A stretch of DNA of 14,452 nucleotides from an uncultured Rubrobacteraceae bacterium (GCA_902806015.1 CADCUZ010000033.1:1-14452), one strand, 5' to 3'; positions 6,984 to 13,350 are shown, counted from the first letter of the stretch. Translations and numbers: made by a program. The notes: generated by a model from the letters alone, not told the origin.

Positions 6984-7048
6984 CGCGGTTTCCTCTATTT
7001 ACCCGGTATTGATACGTCCATGTAGCAAGATTGTACAGGTGACGGGGA

Positions 7049-7054
7049 TATACT
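7049..7054 (+). promoter_or_regulatory. Candidate -10 element for a leaderless Nudix transcript
   Basis: TATACT ends seven bases before the ATG of the Nudix gene, and no Shine-Dalgarno-like sequence lies in between or just before. This spacing would place the transcription start at or next to the A of the ATG, as in leaderless actinobacterial mRNAs. No convincing -35 hexamer is present. Confidence 0.45.
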
Positions 7055-7061
7055 TAGGCGC

Positions 7062-7622
7062 ATGGAGGACGCGAGCTGGCGGACGCTGGGGCGAGAGTAC
7101 GTGTACCGGAGCCCGTGGTGCTCTTTTCGGGTGGACGGGGTGGAGCTGCCGGACGGACGGTCGATAGACTACGGTGTCCTGGAGAGCGGCGGGTTCGCGG
7201 CCGTGGTCGCCCTGACGGAGGGGGACCACGTCGTCCTGGTGCGGCAGTGGCGCCAGCCGCTGGGCGCGTTCACGCTGGAGCTACCGAGCGGCGGGATCGA
7301 GGCCGGGGAGGACGCGGCGGAGGCGGCGCGGCGGGAGCTTCTGGAGGAGGCCGGGTACAGGGCCGAGGGGCTTGAGCGGCTGACGAGCGTCCACACCAGC
7401 ACCGGGCGGAGCACGGAGGTCGGGCACGTCTTCGGGTGCCGGGCGGAGAGGGATGGGCGGGGTCAGAGGCCGGAGCCGACGGAGTTTATCCGGGTGGTGG
7501 AGGTGCCGTTCGGGGAGTCGCTCGGGATGGTCAGGGATGGGCGCATCTCGGACGCGGCGACGGTGCTCGGGCTGCTGTGGGAGGCGGGGCGTGGCGCGTG
7601 GAACGGGGGTTGGGTAGACTAG
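7062..7622 (+). CDS. Nudix hydrolase, ADP-ribose pyrophosphatase-like
   Basis: This 186-residue protein has a complete Nudix box at residues 77-99 (G-x5-E-x7-RELLEEAGY), with E95 and E96 as the expected metal ligands. The N-terminal half contains the beta-strand dimer region typical of ADP-ribose/NDP-sugar pyrophosphatases (REYVYRSPWCSFRVD, then VVLVRQWRQPLGAFTLELPS). After the box comes a ...TSVHTSTGRSTEVGHVF segment resembling the P/E-loop region of ADP-ribose pyrophosphatases. It probably splits ADP-ribose or a related nucleotide sugar into AMP and a sugar phosphate; the exact substrate is open. The gene has no ribosome-binding site and may be translated from a leaderless message. The TPP riboswitch begins only about 12 bases after its stop, so the riboswitch lies at the end of this gene rather than in front of it. 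Confidence 0.92.
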   Translation: MEDASWRTLGREYVYRSPWCSFRVDGVELPDGRSIDYGVLESGGFAAVVALTEGDHVVLVRQWRQPLGAFTLELPSGGIEAGEDAAEAARRELLEEAGYRAEGLERLTSVHTSTGRSTEVGHVFGCRAERDGRGQRPEPTEFIRVVEVPFGESLGMVRDGRISDAATVLGLLWEAGRGAWNGGWVD

Positions 7623-7633
7623 GGGGACAAACA

Positions 7634-7726
7634 ACCGGGGAGCCGCGAGGCTGAGAGGGCAGAAGGACCCTAGGGTGTCCTGTGCCGACCCGCTGAACCT
7701 GATCCGGGTAATACCGGCGAAGGGAG
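7634..7726 (+). promoter_or_regulatory. TPP riboswitch aptamer (THI element)
   Basis: The conserved pieces appear in order: GGGGAGCC, GGCTGAGAG (CTGAGA at 7651-7656), a variable P3 hairpin (GGCAGAAGGAC pairing with GTCCTGTGCC), GACCC, then CTGAACCTGATCC, GGGTAATACC and GGCGAAGGGA. The CUGAGA and ACCUGAUC cores bind the pyrimidine ring of thiamine pyrophosphate, and GGNUAAUNCC with GCGNAGGGA forms the pyrophosphate-binding arm and closing stem. It precedes thiT by about 50 bases, so expression of the uptake gene and coupled thiN should fall when TPP is plentiful. Confidence 0.93.
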
Positions 7727-7743
7727 ATAAGAGACTCTCATCG

Positions 7744-7775
7744 GCGCATCCCCGCTTACCCGAAGGAGGGTGCGC
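7744..7775 (+). promoter_or_regulatory. Expression-platform hairpin covering the thiT ribosome-binding site
   Basis: GCGCATCC (7744-7751) pairs with GGGTGCGC (7768-7775), eight pairs with one G-U. The GGG of the thiT ribosome-binding site GAAGGAGGG (7762-7770) lies in the 3' arm and the rest in the loop. The hairpin would therefore hide the site, which suggests translational control. Four T residues follow directly, so it could also act as a weak terminator. Confidence 0.55.
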
Positions 7776-7777
7776 TT

Positions 7778-8335
7778 TTGAACGCTTTCAGGGAAACGAG
7801 GGTCTTGACCGAGGCGGCGCTCGCCATCGCGCTCGCGTTCGTCCTGGGTTTGATCAAGGTCTTCCAGATGCCGTTCGGTGGTTCGATCTCGCTTGAGATG
7901 ATCCCCCTCATACTGCTCGCCCTGCGCCAGGGGCCCGTGGTCGGCATCGTCACGGGGGCCGCCTACGGCCTGCTGAACCTCGCCGTCGCGCCGGTCGTGG
8001 TGCACCCGGTTCAGGTCCTCTTCGACTACCCCCTGGCCTTCGGCGCCCTGGGACTCGCCGGCTTCTTCCGGCCCACCGTGCGGGGCGCCGTTATCGGGGC
8101 GACGGTCGCCGTCCTGGCGCGCTTTGTCTGCCACTTCGTCTCGGGGGTGGTCTTTTTCGCCTCCTACGCGCCGGAGGGCTGGAACCCCTACCTGTACTCG
8201 GGCGCGTACAACGCTGCGTACCTGGTGCCGAGCCTCGCCATAGCCCTTGTGATCGTGGTGGTCTTGCTGCGGGCGCTGGAAGGGGCGCAGCCGTCCCCGC
8301 GTCAGGTCCGGTACCGGCGCTCCGCCGCGCACTAG
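7778..8335 (+). CDS. thiT: Energy-coupled thiamine transporter S component ThiT
   Basis: A very hydrophobic 185-residue protein with about six membrane helices. The motif PFGGSISLEMIPLILLALRQG near residues 28-48 matches the loop and second helix of ECF S components of the ThiT type. A later stretch (VLARFVCHFVSGVVFFASYAPEG, then YSGAYNAAYLVPSLAIA) fits the substrate-binding helices rich in aromatic residues. ThiT binds thiamine outside the cell and delivers it with the shared EcfA/EcfA'/EcfT module, which must be encoded elsewhere. The start is TTG, with GAAGGAGGG seven bases upstream. The TPP riboswitch and RBS-covering hairpin directly in front, and thiN one base after the stop, support the substrate assignment. 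Confidence 0.93.
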   Translation: MNAFRETRVLTEAALAIALAFVLGLIKVFQMPFGGSISLEMIPLILLALRQGPVVGIVTGAAYGLLNLAVAPVVVHPVQVLFDYPLAFGALGLAGFFRPTVRGAVIGATVAVLARFVCHFVSGVVFFASYAPEGWNPYLYSGAYNAAYLVPSLAIALVIVVVLLRALEGAQPSPRQVRYRRSAAH

Positions 8336-8336
8336 G

Positions 8337-9020
8337 TTGCGCGCGGTCGTCTTTCTCAACGGCTTTCCGGACCCGCCGGATCTGCTGCGGCGCGTCGCCG
8401 GGCGGGCCGACCTCGTGGTCGCGGCCGACGGCGGGGCCTTGCACGCGCTCTCTGCGGGGGTCGTGCCCGACCTCGTCGTCGGCGATATGGACTCGTTGGG
8501 GGACGAAGGAACGCGACTGGTGGGGGAGCGGGGGGCCTCCCTGGAGCGCCACCCGTCCAGGAAGGACAAGATGGACGGGCACCTGGCCGTCCTGTCGGCC
8601 CGCAAGAGGGGCGCCACGGACCTGGACCTCCTCTGCGCCACGGGGGGGCGGCTCGATGCCGTCTTCGCGTTGCCGCACCTGCTGCTGGCGGCGGAACGGT
8701 TGGGGGTTCGGGCGACGGTTTTCGCCGCGTGGGGGGAAGTGTTCTTGGTGGAGGACGGTGCCAGGGCTGTTGTGGGTGGGCCGGGCGAGAGCGTCTCCGT
8801 CTTTCCGGTCTCCGGCGCGGCTGGGGGCGTCACCCTGGATGGCTTCGAGTACCCGCTGGAGGATGCCCGGATCGAAGCGGGCGACACCCTGGGTTTCCAC
8901 AACGAAATGGCAAACGGGGAGGCGCGGGTGGCAGTGACGGACGGCGCCCTTTTGGTGATCCACGAAACCGAGCCAGGCGATGCCCGAACAAGACCGGGCG
9001 GGGGAGGAGAAGCGGTTTGA
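8337..9020 (+). CDS. thiN: Thiamine diphosphokinase (thiamine pyrophosphokinase), ThiN type
   Basis: 227 residues with the catalytic domain (about 1-130) and a beta-rich C-terminal domain of TPK enzymes (SVFPVSGAAGGVTLDGFEYPL). Aspartate motifs for ATP-Mg are present: VVAADGGALHAL and DLVVGDMDSLGDE. The next motif, usually K-D-x-T-D, reads KDKMD, with the second Asp kept and Thr changed to Met. The motif usually GGRLDH reads GGRLDA, with the His missing. The enzyme transfers pyrophosphate from ATP to thiamine, making TPP in one step, and fits salvage after ThiT uptake. TTG is the likely start, one base after the thiT stop with no ribosome-binding site of its own, so translation is probably coupled. 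The two substitutions make altered activity possible; a TPK-like fold is nevertheless clear. Confidence 0.88.
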   Translation: MRAVVFLNGFPDPPDLLRRVAGRADLVVAADGGALHALSAGVVPDLVVGDMDSLGDEGTRLVGERGASLERHPSRKDKMDGHLAVLSARKRGATDLDLLCATGGRLDAVFALPHLLLAAERLGVRATVFAAWGEVFLVEDGARAVVGGPGESVSVFPVSGAAGGVTLDGFEYPLEDARIEAGDTLGFHNEMANGEARVAVTDGALLVIHETEPGDARTRPGGGGEAV

Positions 9021-9640
9021 GCGCCTTTGCAGGGAAGGTCGTCCCCGTCACGGCCCCGACCCCGTACCCGAAGACGTGCTCGTCCGGCCACTGGCCGCCG
9101 CCCATCGTGCCCCCTCCGTCGGCTTCTCCCAGCCCTGGCACTTAATCCTCGTACGCGACCCGAAGACGCGGGGGCGCATCGCAGGACTCTTCGGTAAGGC
9201 GCATCGGGCGGAGGCCAGTCTCTTGAGGAGCGTCACCGCGCCGCGTACCTTTCCTTGAAGTTGAATAGCCTCTCGATCGCCCCCTGAACCCCTGCGTTAC
9301 CTGCGATCCCACCCGGGGCGGCCCGCTATTAGCCAACAGCACGATCATCCCCGAGGCCGACCTCTACGGCGTCTGCCCGGCTGTGGAGAACCTCTGGCTC
9401 GTCGCCTAGGGGAGGGGTTGTGGGTCGACTGGGTAAGCCTGCTAGACCGGGCGCAAATGCGCAAGATTTCGGGCATCCCGCCGCACATCGTACCCGTCGC
9501 CTACCTGTCTTTGGGCTACCCGAAGGGTGCATTCCCCGAGGAGCCGCTGCTAGAAAGCGTTGGGTGGAGAGGGCGTTTGCCCTTGCGCCCGCTGGTCAGC
9601 TACGAGGAGTGGGGCCGGCGTGCCCGCGGGGACCTATGGG
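8980..9640 (+). pseudogene. bluB: Decayed bluB (5,6-dimethylbenzimidazole synthase)
   Basis: Collinear pieces of BluB, the flavin-destroying enzyme that makes the lower ligand of vitamin B12, appear in changing frames. First comes DPVPEDVLVRPLAAAHRAPS with VGFSQPWHLILVRDPKTRGR. After a shift near 9225 comes EERHRAAYLSLKLNSLSIAP. After a shift in a run of C near 9283 comes CVTCDPTRGGPLL with TIIPEADLYGV and VENLWLVA. After a stop and a shift near 9405 comes VDWVSLLDRAQMRKISGIPP, HIVPVAYLSLGYPKGAFPEE and RGRLPLRPLVSYEEWG. Nearly the whole protein is represented, with at least three frameshifts. The start ATG 8980 lies inside the 3' end of thiN. Past about 9640 the sequence changes to thiD. Confidence 0.85.
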
Positions 9641-9945
9641 AAAAGTTGCAAGACGGAGCTTTTCTCGCTGGCACTGGTCGTCACGCCGAACGTGAATGAG
9701 ACCTTTGCGATCCTTGGGGAGCCCGTGGACAAGGCGAAGATCGAGGACTGCGCGGCGGCGATCTACGAGCTCGGGCCCCGAAGCCGTGCTTGTAACGAGC
9801 GGGCACACGTCGGTGGTGGGCGGCGGACCCAGCGCTCGTCACCGCGACCTTGGTTCTCCTTCGGGACGGGAAGCCTCTTCGCCTCCCCCGGCAAGTCCTT
9901 TGGAGGCTCCTAAGGTCGGCCTGGCATACCGGCTCCTGCGTTGGG
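9641..9945 (+). pseudogene. thiD: Decayed C-terminal part of thiD (HMP/HMP-P kinase)
   Basis: The frame starting near 9641 reads KTELFSLALVVTPNVNETFA, ILGEPV and DCAAAIYELGP, which matches the middle of ThiD, where L-x-TPN-x-x-E-A is a family hallmark. A shift in a CCCC run near 9776 leads to GPEAVLVTSGHT, the ThiD segment that precedes the active-site region. Further on, in other frames, come LVLLRDGKPLRLP, GKSFGGS and W-HTGSC; the last may be the remains of the HGTGCT anion-hole motif. The first half of thiD is absent and the rest follows directly on bluB, so a deletion has joined the two. ThiD phosphorylates hydroxymethylpyrimidine (phosphate) for thiamine synthesis; this copy cannot work. 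Confidence 0.78.
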
Positions 9946-10171
9946 AGGAGGCCGCGTTGTTCGAGCCCGTGGCACCGTGCTCGTCGGGGCGACGCTGGGG
10001 GCGGTCTTAATCTCGCCGTTCCTGGGAGGGGCGGCCGGTGGCTTACCGTTTCTCAGAATCTCCTTCGTCCTCTCCAGTGTCTCCGGCGCCGTTGTCGGCT
10101 ACGGGGCACTGAAGGTCCTGAGGAGATCCGAAAAGATAGAGCGAAGGCCGCGCGAACGTTCACTGCAATGA
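9941..10171 (+). CDS. Small two-helix membrane protein, possibly GlsB/YeaQ-like, start lost or unusual
   Basis: The frame encodes two hydrophobic stretches, TVLVGATLGAVLISPFLGG and FLRISFVLSSVSGAVVGYGA, ending with a basic tail (LKVLRRSEKIERRPRERSLQ). Gly-rich helices with LGGAAGG between them and GAVVGYGALK at the end recall GlsB/YeaQ/YmgE stress-type membrane proteins, but the match is loose. GGGAGGAGG at 9942-9950 looks like a ribosome-binding site, yet the in-frame codons at the right distance are GTT, and the first in-frame GTG (9977) is 26 bases away. Its start overlaps the thiD remnant, so the beginning may have been lost in the same rearrangement. Confidence 0.4.
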   Translation: MGGGRVVRARGTVLVGATLGAVLISPFLGGAAGGLPFLRISFVLSSVSGAVVGYGALKVLRRSEKIERRPRERSLQ

Positions 10172-10185
10172 CGGGCGGGCGGGCG

Positions 10186-10191
10186 TATCTT
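10186..10191 (+). promoter_or_regulatory. Candidate -10 element for a leaderless DUF2071 transcript
   Basis: TATCTT ends six bases before the ATG at 10198, and no ribosome-binding site precedes that ATG. The arrangement parallels that of the Nudix gene at 7062. No clear -35 element is seen. Confidence 0.3.
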
Positions 10192-10197
10192 TGGGAT

Positions 10198-10956
10198 ATG
10201 AGCCGGACGGAGGAAATCCTGAACCAGTCTGACCACCGCGCCTACCCGCCCCCCGAGGACCCCTGGGCCTTGACTATGGGCTGGCGGGACTTGCTCTTTA
10301 TGCACTGGCCCGTCTCGGCGGACAAGCTCCGCCCGCTGATCCCGTCAGTCCTGGACCTCGACACCTTTGACGGAACCGCCTGGCTCGGCGTCGTCCCCTT
10401 TCGTATGATGGGCGTCAGGCCGCGCTTTCTGCCAGCCGTGCCTTGGCTCTCGGACTTCCCGGAACTGAATCTCCGCACGTACGTGAGCGCCCGCGGCAAA
10501 TCGGGCATCTGGTTCTTCTCCCTGGACGCCCACAACCCCGTGGCCGTCCGCCTGGCCCGGGCCACCTTCCGCCTGCCGTACTTCGACGCCCGGATGTCCT
10601 GCCACACGGAGGGGGAGGAGGTCCACTACCGGAGCGCCCGAACGCATCGGGGGGCGGCGCCCGCGGAGTTCGCGGCCCGCTACCGTCCGGTCGGGGCCAC
10701 CGTCCAGAGTCGGCCCGGCACGCTGGAGCACTTCCTGACCGAGCGCTACTGCCTCTACGCCGCCGACGGCCGGGGCAACGTCCGCCGGGGCGACGTGCAC
10801 CACCAACTCTGGCCCCTGCGCCCCGCCGAGGTCGAGGTCGAGACGCTCCGGATGACGGAGCAGGTAGGCGTCACCCTGCCGGGCACGCCGCCGCTCCTGC
10901 ATTTTTCCGATCGGCTCGACGTGCTCGCCTGGCCCCCAAAAAAATTGAGAGCGTGA
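10198..10956 (+). CDS. YqjF family protein (DUF2071)
   Basis: 252 residues matching the DUF2071/YqjF pattern. Near the start comes MGWRDLLFMHWPVSADKLRP (the W-R-x-L-x-F-x-H-W-P signature), then GTAWLGVVPFRMMGVRPR, then FPELNLRTYVSARGKSGIWF and FSLDAHNPVAVRLARATF. Further on are LPYFDARMSCHTEGEEVHY and LTERYCLYAADGRGNVRRGD. Bacillus YqjF is reported among genes responding to nitroaromatic and catechol compounds; the reaction is unknown. ATG 10198 matches the family start; an upstream in-frame ATG at 10168 gives a poor leader. The stop overlaps the GTG start of the thiE remnant (GTGA), so it heads a run of overlapping genes that ends at thiL. Confidence 0.9.
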   Translation: MSRTEEILNQSDHRAYPPPEDPWALTMGWRDLLFMHWPVSADKLRPLIPSVLDLDTFDGTAWLGVVPFRMMGVRPRFLPAVPWLSDFPELNLRTYVSARGKSGIWFFSLDAHNPVAVRLARATFRLPYFDARMSCHTEGEEVHYRSARTHRGAAPAEFAARYRPVGATVQSRPGTLEHFLTERYCLYAADGRGNVRRGDVHHQLWPLRPAEVEVETLRMTEQVGVTLPGTPPLLHFSDRLDVLAWPPKKLRA

Positions 10957-11200
10957 AGCTCGAAGACGCCAATCTCCTCCTCGTTACCGACCTGCGTCCG
11001 GACCTGGTGTCCCACGGCGTCGGGACCGCCGTGTGCGGGGCGGACGCCGTGCAGCTACGGGAGAAGGCCTCTCAGTGAGACGGGCTGCTCCCGCTCCCAG
11101 AGGAAGTCAAAGAGGTGCGCGACCGCGTTGGGGCGCTGTTCGCCGTCGACGGCGGTGTCGTGCTCGCCCGCCTCGTTGGGGCCGGCGGCGTCCACATCCG
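10953..11200 (+). pseudogene. thiE: Truncated and nonsense-broken thiE (thiamine phosphate synthase)
   Basis: From GTG 10953 the frame reads ANLLLVTDLRPDL and GADAVQLREKASQ, the ThiE N-terminus with the QLREK motif. It then meets TGA at 11076-11078. Read on in the same frame it continues [20 protein letters not shown] and [18 protein letters not shown], the next ThiE segments (the usual form is ...GADGVHLGQ). At exactly that point, near 11195, similarity ends in a long palindrome. The remaining two-thirds or so of ThiE is missing. ThiE joins HMP-PP and thiazole phosphate to make TMP. Neither fragment has the full active site, so this copy is dead. Confidence 0.88.
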
Positions 11201-11241
11201 GGGAGTATATCTTTCGGACCGAAAGATATACTCCCCGGATG
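11195..11241. repeat. 47-nt near-perfect palindrome at the thiE break point
   Basis: Two 23-nt arms that are exact reverse complements flank a single central A at 11218. The left arm is 11195-11217 (begins CATCCGGGG, ends GTATATCTTTCGG) and the right arm 11219-11241 (begins CCGAAAGATATAC, ends CCCCGGATG). Pairing stops at the next base on each side. No T-run follows, so it is not a standard terminator. The AT-containing core differs from the surrounding GC-rich coding DNA. The position coincides with the end of ThiE similarity, 27 bp before the likely Nudix start. Confidence 0.92.
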
Positions 11242-11267
11242 CCGATCCCTCCGAAAAACCCCTCCTC

Positions 11268-12140
11268 GTGAAGGCCGATCTCGTCGCGGGAATCCTGCCG
11301 GTTCGGGGGGACGGGCGGATGCTCTTGCTTCAGCGGCCGACGGGCACCTGGGAGCCGCCGGCGGGGCGTTTGGGCCTGGGCGAGAGCTTCGAGGAGGGCG
11401 CGGTGCGGGAGCTCTACGAGGAGACGGGCATGCTCGTCGCCCCGCAGGGTATCCTCGCGACCTGGGTTGGGGAGGCCCCGAGCGGGCGCGCTCTGGCCGC
11501 CGTGACCTTCGTTGGCAGGACCGACGAGGAGGAGGTGAGGATCTCCCACGAGCACCTCGACCACAGGTGGGTCTCCCACCAAGAGTGGCTCGAACTGCCG
11601 AGCTGGTGGAGCCGCGAGAACGTCCGCCGCGCGGCCGAACGTCTGGGGGCGCTTCGCGAAGCGCCCCAGCACAAACCCTTCCCGCCGGTCGGCGGAAACG
11701 ACGATGGGGTCGCCAACGCCATCCTGGGGGCCGGGGTGGTGATCGCGGCCCCCGGAGGTACCGAGCCGCGCGCCCTCCTCATGCGGCGCAGGAAGCCGCC
11801 AGCGGGGCTGTGGGAGAACCCGGGCGGTATCCTCGAGCTCGGCGAGGACTTCGAGACCTGCGCCCGGCGCGAAGCAAATGAGGAGACGGGCCTGAAGATC
11901 GACGGTTCCCTGCAGCCGTGGTGGACGCGGGTCGAGCCCTGGAAGGCCCCCGACGACCCGGAGCTGTACGCCGGGGTGGGTTTTCTCGCGCGGCACGGCG
12001 GGGGCGAGGTCCGGTTGGAGGAGGCGGCCCACGACGACCATCTGTGGGCGACGGAGGAAGAGTGGCGCGGCCTCCGCACCTGGTACACGCCCGAGGACTC
12101 TGACCGGCTGTGGGCCGGCATCCGGGCGATGCAACGATGA
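11268..12140 (+). CDS. Tandem two-domain Nudix hydrolase
   Basis: 290 residues made of two Nudix domains. The first begins at once ([20 protein letters not shown]) and has its box at about residues 33-55 (G-x5-E-x7-RELYEETGM). The second starts near [13 protein letters not shown] and has its box at about 186-208 (G-x5-E-x7-REANEETGL). Both boxes keep the catalytic Glu residues, so two active sites are possible. The substrate is unknown. The position, in an overlapping run with thiE remains and thiL, suggests work on a thiamine-related diphosphate, but this is inference. The start is uncertain: GTG 11268 fits the domain limits but lacks a ribosome-binding site. The frame stays open upstream through the palindrome into the thiE remnant, where GTG 11115 follows AGAGGA, so a fused protein with 51 extra residues is possible. 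Confidence 0.87.
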   Translation: MKADLVAGILPVRGDGRMLLLQRPTGTWEPPAGRLGLGESFEEGAVRELYEETGMLVAPQGILATWVGEAPSGRALAAVTFVGRTDEEEVRISHEHLDHRWVSHQEWLELPSWWSRENVRRAAERLGALREAPQHKPFPPVGGNDDGVANAILGAGVVIAAPGGTEPRALLMRRRKPPAGLWENPGGILELGEDFETCARREANEETGLKIDGSLQPWWTRVEPWKAPDDPELYAGVGFLARHGGGEVRLEEAAHDDHLWATEEEWRGLRTWYTPEDSDRLWAGIRAMQR

Positions 12141-12421
12141 ACCAGACGCGGGAGATAGAACGCCCTTGGGGCGGGCCCCCGGGCCGCGAGCGGTACCTCG
12201 CCTTTGCGCTTCTTGCGCTCGCTTTCCTGATGTGGGTTCTGGTCTCGGGCGCCCTTTTGATGCCGCTCTCCACCGGTCAGAAGGGCTGGACGACCGCCGC
12301 GCTGCTCGGGGTCGGCGAGGTGGCTTTCTGGGTCTCGGCCTTCCTACTCGGGCGGGAGGTGGTCCGGCGCTACCGGGCGTACCTCGGCCCGCGCCGATCC
12401 TTCCGGCGCAAGGGCCCGTGA
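12137..12421 (+). CDS. Small two-helix membrane protein (transporter-suffix-like)
   Basis: 94 residues with a polar N-terminus and two membrane helices at about 20-42 ([20 protein letters not shown]) and 51-72 ([20 protein letters not shown]). A basic C-terminal tail follows ([20 protein letters not shown]). The order of a helix, PLSTGQKGW, then [17 protein letters not shown] resembles the 'transporter suffix domain' family of stand-alone small proteins, whose role is unknown. Its ATG overlaps the stop of the tandem Nudix gene (ATGA) and its stop overlaps the GTG of thiL (GTGA), so the three are translated as a unit. A membrane role next to thiamine genes is possible but unproven. Confidence 0.75.
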   Translation: MNQTREIERPWGGPPGRERYLAFALLALAFLMWVLVSGALLMPLSTGQKGWTTAALLGVGEVAFWVSAFLLGREVVRRYRAYLGPRRSFRRKGP

Positions 12422-13350
12422 ACGAGTTCGACCTCGTCCGGCGGCTCTCCGGCCTGCTGCCGCCCGCGCCGGACGAGGTCGTCGTACCCATCGGGGACGA
12501 CTGCGCTGTGGTGAGGATCGGAGGCGAGACCTGGGTCGCCGCATCGGACATGCTGGTCGCAGGACGCCACTTCAAGGGATGGGCCACGCCGGAGGACGTT
12601 GGCTACAAGGCGGTGGCAGTCAACGCCTCAGACGTGGCGGCTATGGGGGGGACCCCGCGGTTCGTCTTGGTCTCGGGGGCGGCACCCGACGCGAAGACGG
12701 CACTCGGCGTCTTCGAGGGGGTGGCGGGGGCCTGCCGCGAGCTCGGCCTCTACCCGCTCGGCGGCGACACGACCGGCGCCGAAGCCCTCACCGTGGACGT
12801 CGCCATCCTCGGCGAACTGGAGACGGAACCGGTCCTGCGCTCGGGGGCGAGGTCGGGGCACCTGCTGGCCGTGACGGGGGAGCTTGGCGCGTCGGCGGCG
12901 GGGCTCCTCGCGCTGGAAGGGGGCAGGGGTGGTTTCGAGAGGCTCGAGGGGAGACACCTGCGGCCCCGGCCGAGGGTGGAGGCCGGGCTGGCGGCGGCGC
13001 GGTTGGGGGCAGGGGCCATGATCGACCTCTCGGATGGCCTCGTCTCCGACGTGCGCCGCGTGTGCGAGGCGAGCGGGGTCGGTTGCAGGGTGGACCTCGA
13101 CCTCCTTCCCGTGTCGGACGACACGCGGGAACTCGCGGCGTCCCTGGGGCGCGACCCCGGGGTGCTCGCCGCGACCGGCGGGGAAGATTACGAGCTTCTC
13201 GTCTCCGCCCCCGAACGTGTTCTGAAGGCCCTCGCCGAAGCCGTCGAGGCGCCCGTAACGGTCGTGGGTGAGGTGACCGGGTCAGGCATCGGCTTTCGGC
13301 GCGGGGGCGCGGCGGTCGAGCGCCTCTCCGGCTGGGACCACTTCGTTTGA
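12418..13350 (+). CDS. thiL: Thiamine-monophosphate kinase ThiL
   Basis: 310 residues of the PurM/ThiL superfamily. Motifs in order: VVVPIGDDCAVV (the ATP/Mg loop, usually GDDAA), AASDMLVAGRHF (usually D-x-x-V-E-G-x-H-F), VGYKAVAVNASDVAAMGGTP, YPLGGDTTGAEAL, LAVTGELGASAAGL, AMIDLSDGLVSDVRRV and ATGGEDYELL. These include the aspartates that hold the Mg-ATP and TMP. The enzyme phosphorylates thiamine monophosphate to TPP in the cytoplasm and looks intact. The start is GTG 12418, overlapping the previous stop. TMP normally comes from ThiE, whose gene is broken just upstream, so its present substrate source is open: another thiE, TMP uptake, or TMP released from a diphosphate by a hydrolase. Confidence 0.95.
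   Translation: MNEFDLVRRLSGLLPPAPDEVVVPIGDDCAVVRIGGETWVAASDMLVAGRHFKGWATPEDVGYKAVAVNASDVAAMGGTPRFVLVSGAAPDAKTALGVFEGVAGACRELGLYPLGGDTTGAEALTVDVAILGELETEPVLRSGARSGHLLAVTGELGASAAGLLALEGGRGGFERLEGRHLRPRPRVEAGLAAARLGAGAMIDLSDGLVSDVRRVCEASGVGCRVDLDLLPVSDDTRELAASLGRDPGVLAATGGEDYELLVSAPERVLKALAEAVEAPVTVVGEVTGSGIGFRRGGAAVERLSGWDHFV

Noticed and set aside
8980..9020. A deliberate thiN-bluB fusion or overlap
   Set aside because: The overlap places the bluB ATG in a different frame inside the thiN end, which is ordinary operon overlap. BluB itself is broken downstream.
7670..9091. A 473-codon open frame on the minus strand
   Set aside because: It is antisense to the riboswitch, thiT and thiN and has a low-complexity Ser/Pro/Arg composition.
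11055..12587. A 510-codon open frame on the minus strand
   Set aside because: It lies antisense to the tandem Nudix protein, the membrane protein and thiL, whose motifs are unmistakable. Its translation is Arg/Pro/Gly-rich without domain features, as expected for a mirror frame in high-G+C DNA.
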